Of a DNA stretch of 64,000 nucleotides, positions 62,437 to 64,000 are shown in pieces. Source of the stretch: Paludibacteraceae bacterium (GTDB taxonomy: Bacteria; Bacteroidota; Bacteroidia; Bacteroidales; Paludibacteraceae). The number at the start of each line of letters is the position of its first letter. The first letter of the stretch is position 1. The position numbers were made by a program, and so were the translations under genes. Location: positions 1-64,000 of the forward strand of contig JAFUEI010000051.1 in NCBI GenBank assembly GCA_017464025.1. Direction: 5' to 3'. The notes under the pieces are model-generated. The model had not been told where the DNA came from and ran no database searches. It saw nothing but the letters and a program-made list of their open reading frames with translations.

Positions 62437-63969
62437 ATGTTTGAAAACCAACCCAAAGGTCTGTTTGCATTGGCCCTTGCCAACACAGGCGAACGATTCG
62501 GCTACTACACGATGTTAGCCGTGTTTGCGCTCTTCCTGCGCGCCAATTTCGGATTAGAGCCCGGTGCGGCCGGTGCTATCTACTCCTCGTTTTTAGCCCT
62601 TGTGTATTTTCTGCCGTTGGTAGGCGGTATTCTGGCCGACAAGATAGGTTACGGCCGTTGCGTGACAATCGGCATCATCATCATGTTTCTGGGCTACGTG
62701 CTGCTTGCCGTTCCCCTCGGCGGCGTTGACAACGGCAGCATCGCCCTGCCGATGACGGCCATGATTCTGGCCCTTGTACTGATATCGTTCGGCACAGGAC
62801 TTTTCAAAGGCAACCTGCAAGTGATGGTGGGGAACCAGTATGACGACCCGAAGTACGCCGACCGTCGCGACTCGGCCTTCAGCATCTTCTATATGGCCAT
62901 CAACATCGGCGCGATGTTTGCTCCGACGGCCGCCGTGAAGATTATGGAATGGGCCCAGACCTCGCTCGGCATCTCCGTGAACGACTCGTATCATTTCGCA
63001 TTCATGGTGGCTTGCGCCTCGCTGATTCTCTCCATCGTGATATACTATGCCTGCCGGCCCTGGTTCAAGCACGTGGAGAACACGGCCAAGCAGCAGGCAG
63101 CCGCCGGTCAGGCTGTGGAGGAACTGACGGCGGAGCAGACCAAGAAGCGCATCATTGCCTTGTGCCTTGTGTTTGCTGTGGTTATCTTCTTCTGGATGGC
63201 CTTCCACCAGAACGGCCTCACACTCACCTATTTCGCCAACGAGTTTGTGAACCCCGTGAGCACCGGCATCCAATCGATGGCCTTCGACATCGTGAATCTG
63301 GTGATGATTGTCTTCATCGTGTATGGTTTGTTCTCGCTCTTCCAGTCGAAGACGGCGAAGGGCAAGGTGATTGCCGGCGCAGTAATAGCCGCCGCCTGCG
63401 GTGTGTTAGCATGGAAATACACCACCATCTCGCCGGAAGGCATCCGCTTGTCAGCGCCTATCTTCCAGCAGTTCAACCCCTTCTATGTGGTAGCCCTGAC
63501 CCCCGTGTCGATGGCTATCTTCGGAGCCCTTGCCCGGAAAGGCAAGGAGCCCAGTGCGCCACGCAAAATTGCCTACGGCATGCTTGTGGCGGCATTAGCC
63601 TACGTCGTGATGGCAGTAGGCTGCATCGGTCTGAACTCGCCTGATGCGCAAGCCGCCGCTGCCGACCCCACCTATGCCAGCGCCAACCTGCTGATAGGCA
63701 CCTATCTGATTCTGACCTTCGGCGAGTTGCTGCTCAGCCCGATGGGCATCTCGTTCGTCAGCAAAGTGGCTCCTCCGAAGTACAAGGGCATGATGATGGG
63801 CGGCTGGTTTGTAGCGACCGCGGTGGGCAACTTCCTTGTGTCGGTAGGCGGATTCCTCTGGGGCAGCCTGCCGCTGTGGGTGGTATGGTCGGTATTCGTA
63901 GGGCTGTGCCTTATCTCGGCCGTATTCATGTTCGCGATGATGAACAAACTGGAAGACGCCACGAAGTAA
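62437..63969 (+). CDS. POT-family proton-coupled oligopeptide transporter
   Basis: The start at 62437 (MFENQPKGLFALALANTGERFGYYTMLAVFALFL) contains the POT signature ExxERFxYY in NTGERFGYY. The 510-residue protein has about 12-14 transmembrane helices, the PTR2 loop GGILADKIGYGR and GTGLFKGNLQVMVGNQYDDP. It imports di- and tripeptides with protons across the inner membrane. An earlier ATG at 62320 overlaps the promoter. Confidence 0.92.
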   Translation: MFENQPKGLFALALANTGERFGYYTMLAVFALFLRANFGLEPGAAGAIYSSFLALVYFLPLVGGILADKIGYGRCVTIGIIIMFLGYVLLAVPLGGVDNGSIALPMTAMILALVLISFGTGLFKGNLQVMVGNQYDDPKYADRRDSAFSIFYMAINIGAMFAPTAAVKIMEWAQTSLGISVNDSYHFAFMVACASLILSIVIYYACRPWFKHVENTAKQQAAAGQAVEELTAEQTKKRIIALCLVFAVVIFFWMAFHQNGLTLTYFANEFVNPVSTGIQSMAFDIVNLVMIVFIVYGLFSLFQSKTAKGKVIAGAVIAAACGVLAWKYTTISPEGIRLSAPIFQQFNPFYVVALTPVSMAIFGALARKGKEPSAPRKIAYGMLVAALAYVVMAVGCIGLNSPDAQAAAADPTYASANLLIGTYLILTFGELLLSPMGISFVSKVAPPKYKGMMMGGWFVATAVGNFLVSVGGFLWGSLPLWVVWSVFVGLCLISAVFMFAMMNKLEDATK

Positions 63970-64000
63970 CCGGACGGCTGACCCTCTTTCATCGGACCTT

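Overview
The window looks like a chromosomal segment of a Bacteroidales bacterium, probably Prevotellaceae-like. The evidence is the many promoters of the Bacteroidetes type (TTTG, about 20 bases, TAnnTTTGC), the run dapB-lepB-WbqC family, a Rho factor with a long Ala/Pro/Lys-rich insertion, families common in this order (DUF4837, DUF4491, DUF5692), and a C-terminal motif of the 'YTLTGIPVG...GRKYYIP' kind. The assignment to order is inference from gene content; no 16S gene is present.

Bases 1-2853 (+ strand) hold the end of a two-gene ATPase-HNH nuclease module of the Septu/PtuAB kind, whose N-terminus lies outside the window.

Bases 2961-29838 (- strand) form a low-GC surface-polysaccharide locus in two units that have nearly identical promoters. 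The upstream unit (29838 to 21104) encodes a nearly complete route to CMP-legionaminic acid: dehydratase, aminotransferase, acetyltransferase, synthase, 2-epimerase/hydrolase, cytidylyltransferase and a CBS-domain sugar nucleotidyltransferase. A frameshifted DUF1016 nuclease gene and a four-helix-bundle gene are inserted in it. The second unit (20937 to about 2961) starts with a Wzt-like ABC ATPase whose Walker A lysine is replaced by asparagine. It continues with glycosyltransferases, an aminotransferase, an ATP-grasp ligase, acyltransferases and an asparagine synthase homologue. Two cassettes interrupt it. One (17365-13766) encodes an ABC-type ATPase, a PD-(D/E)XK nuclease candidate, a membrane-anchored DUF6680-like protein, a 58-residue peptide and a ClpP-fold serine protease. 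The other (9844-8029) encodes an ATPase and a TOPRIM-like partner (RloA/RloB or AbiL type). Both are flanked by decayed pieces of glycan genes, so the locus looks like a repeated landing site for defence-type cassettes.

Bases 30164-36998 (- strand) carry hypB, a 941-residue FAD/iron-sulfur oxidoreductase, a Fic protein, hypA and two membrane proteins, one of DUF5692 type. No hydrogenase is visible.

Bases 37320-63969 are higher-GC housekeeping sequence: uvrB, a dipeptide epimerase, mtaB, rho, a DUF4837 lipoprotein, a lipocalin-like lipoprotein, thrS (with an in-frame TAG), a flavin reductase-like gene, DUF4491, tRNA-Pro, an acyl-ACP thioesterase, an S9 peptidase, dapB, lepB, a WbqC-family gene, ilvE, gluQ, a secreted repeat protein, an outer-membrane protein with a partner lipoprotein, and a POT-family peptide transporter. 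Intergenic repeats occur here: a large inverted repeat near 45.4 kb and three copies of a REP-like hairpin.

Several genes carry single-base lesions (thrS stop, Walker A substitution, four frameshifted genes). Some may be consensus errors in the assembly; others are clearly decay.
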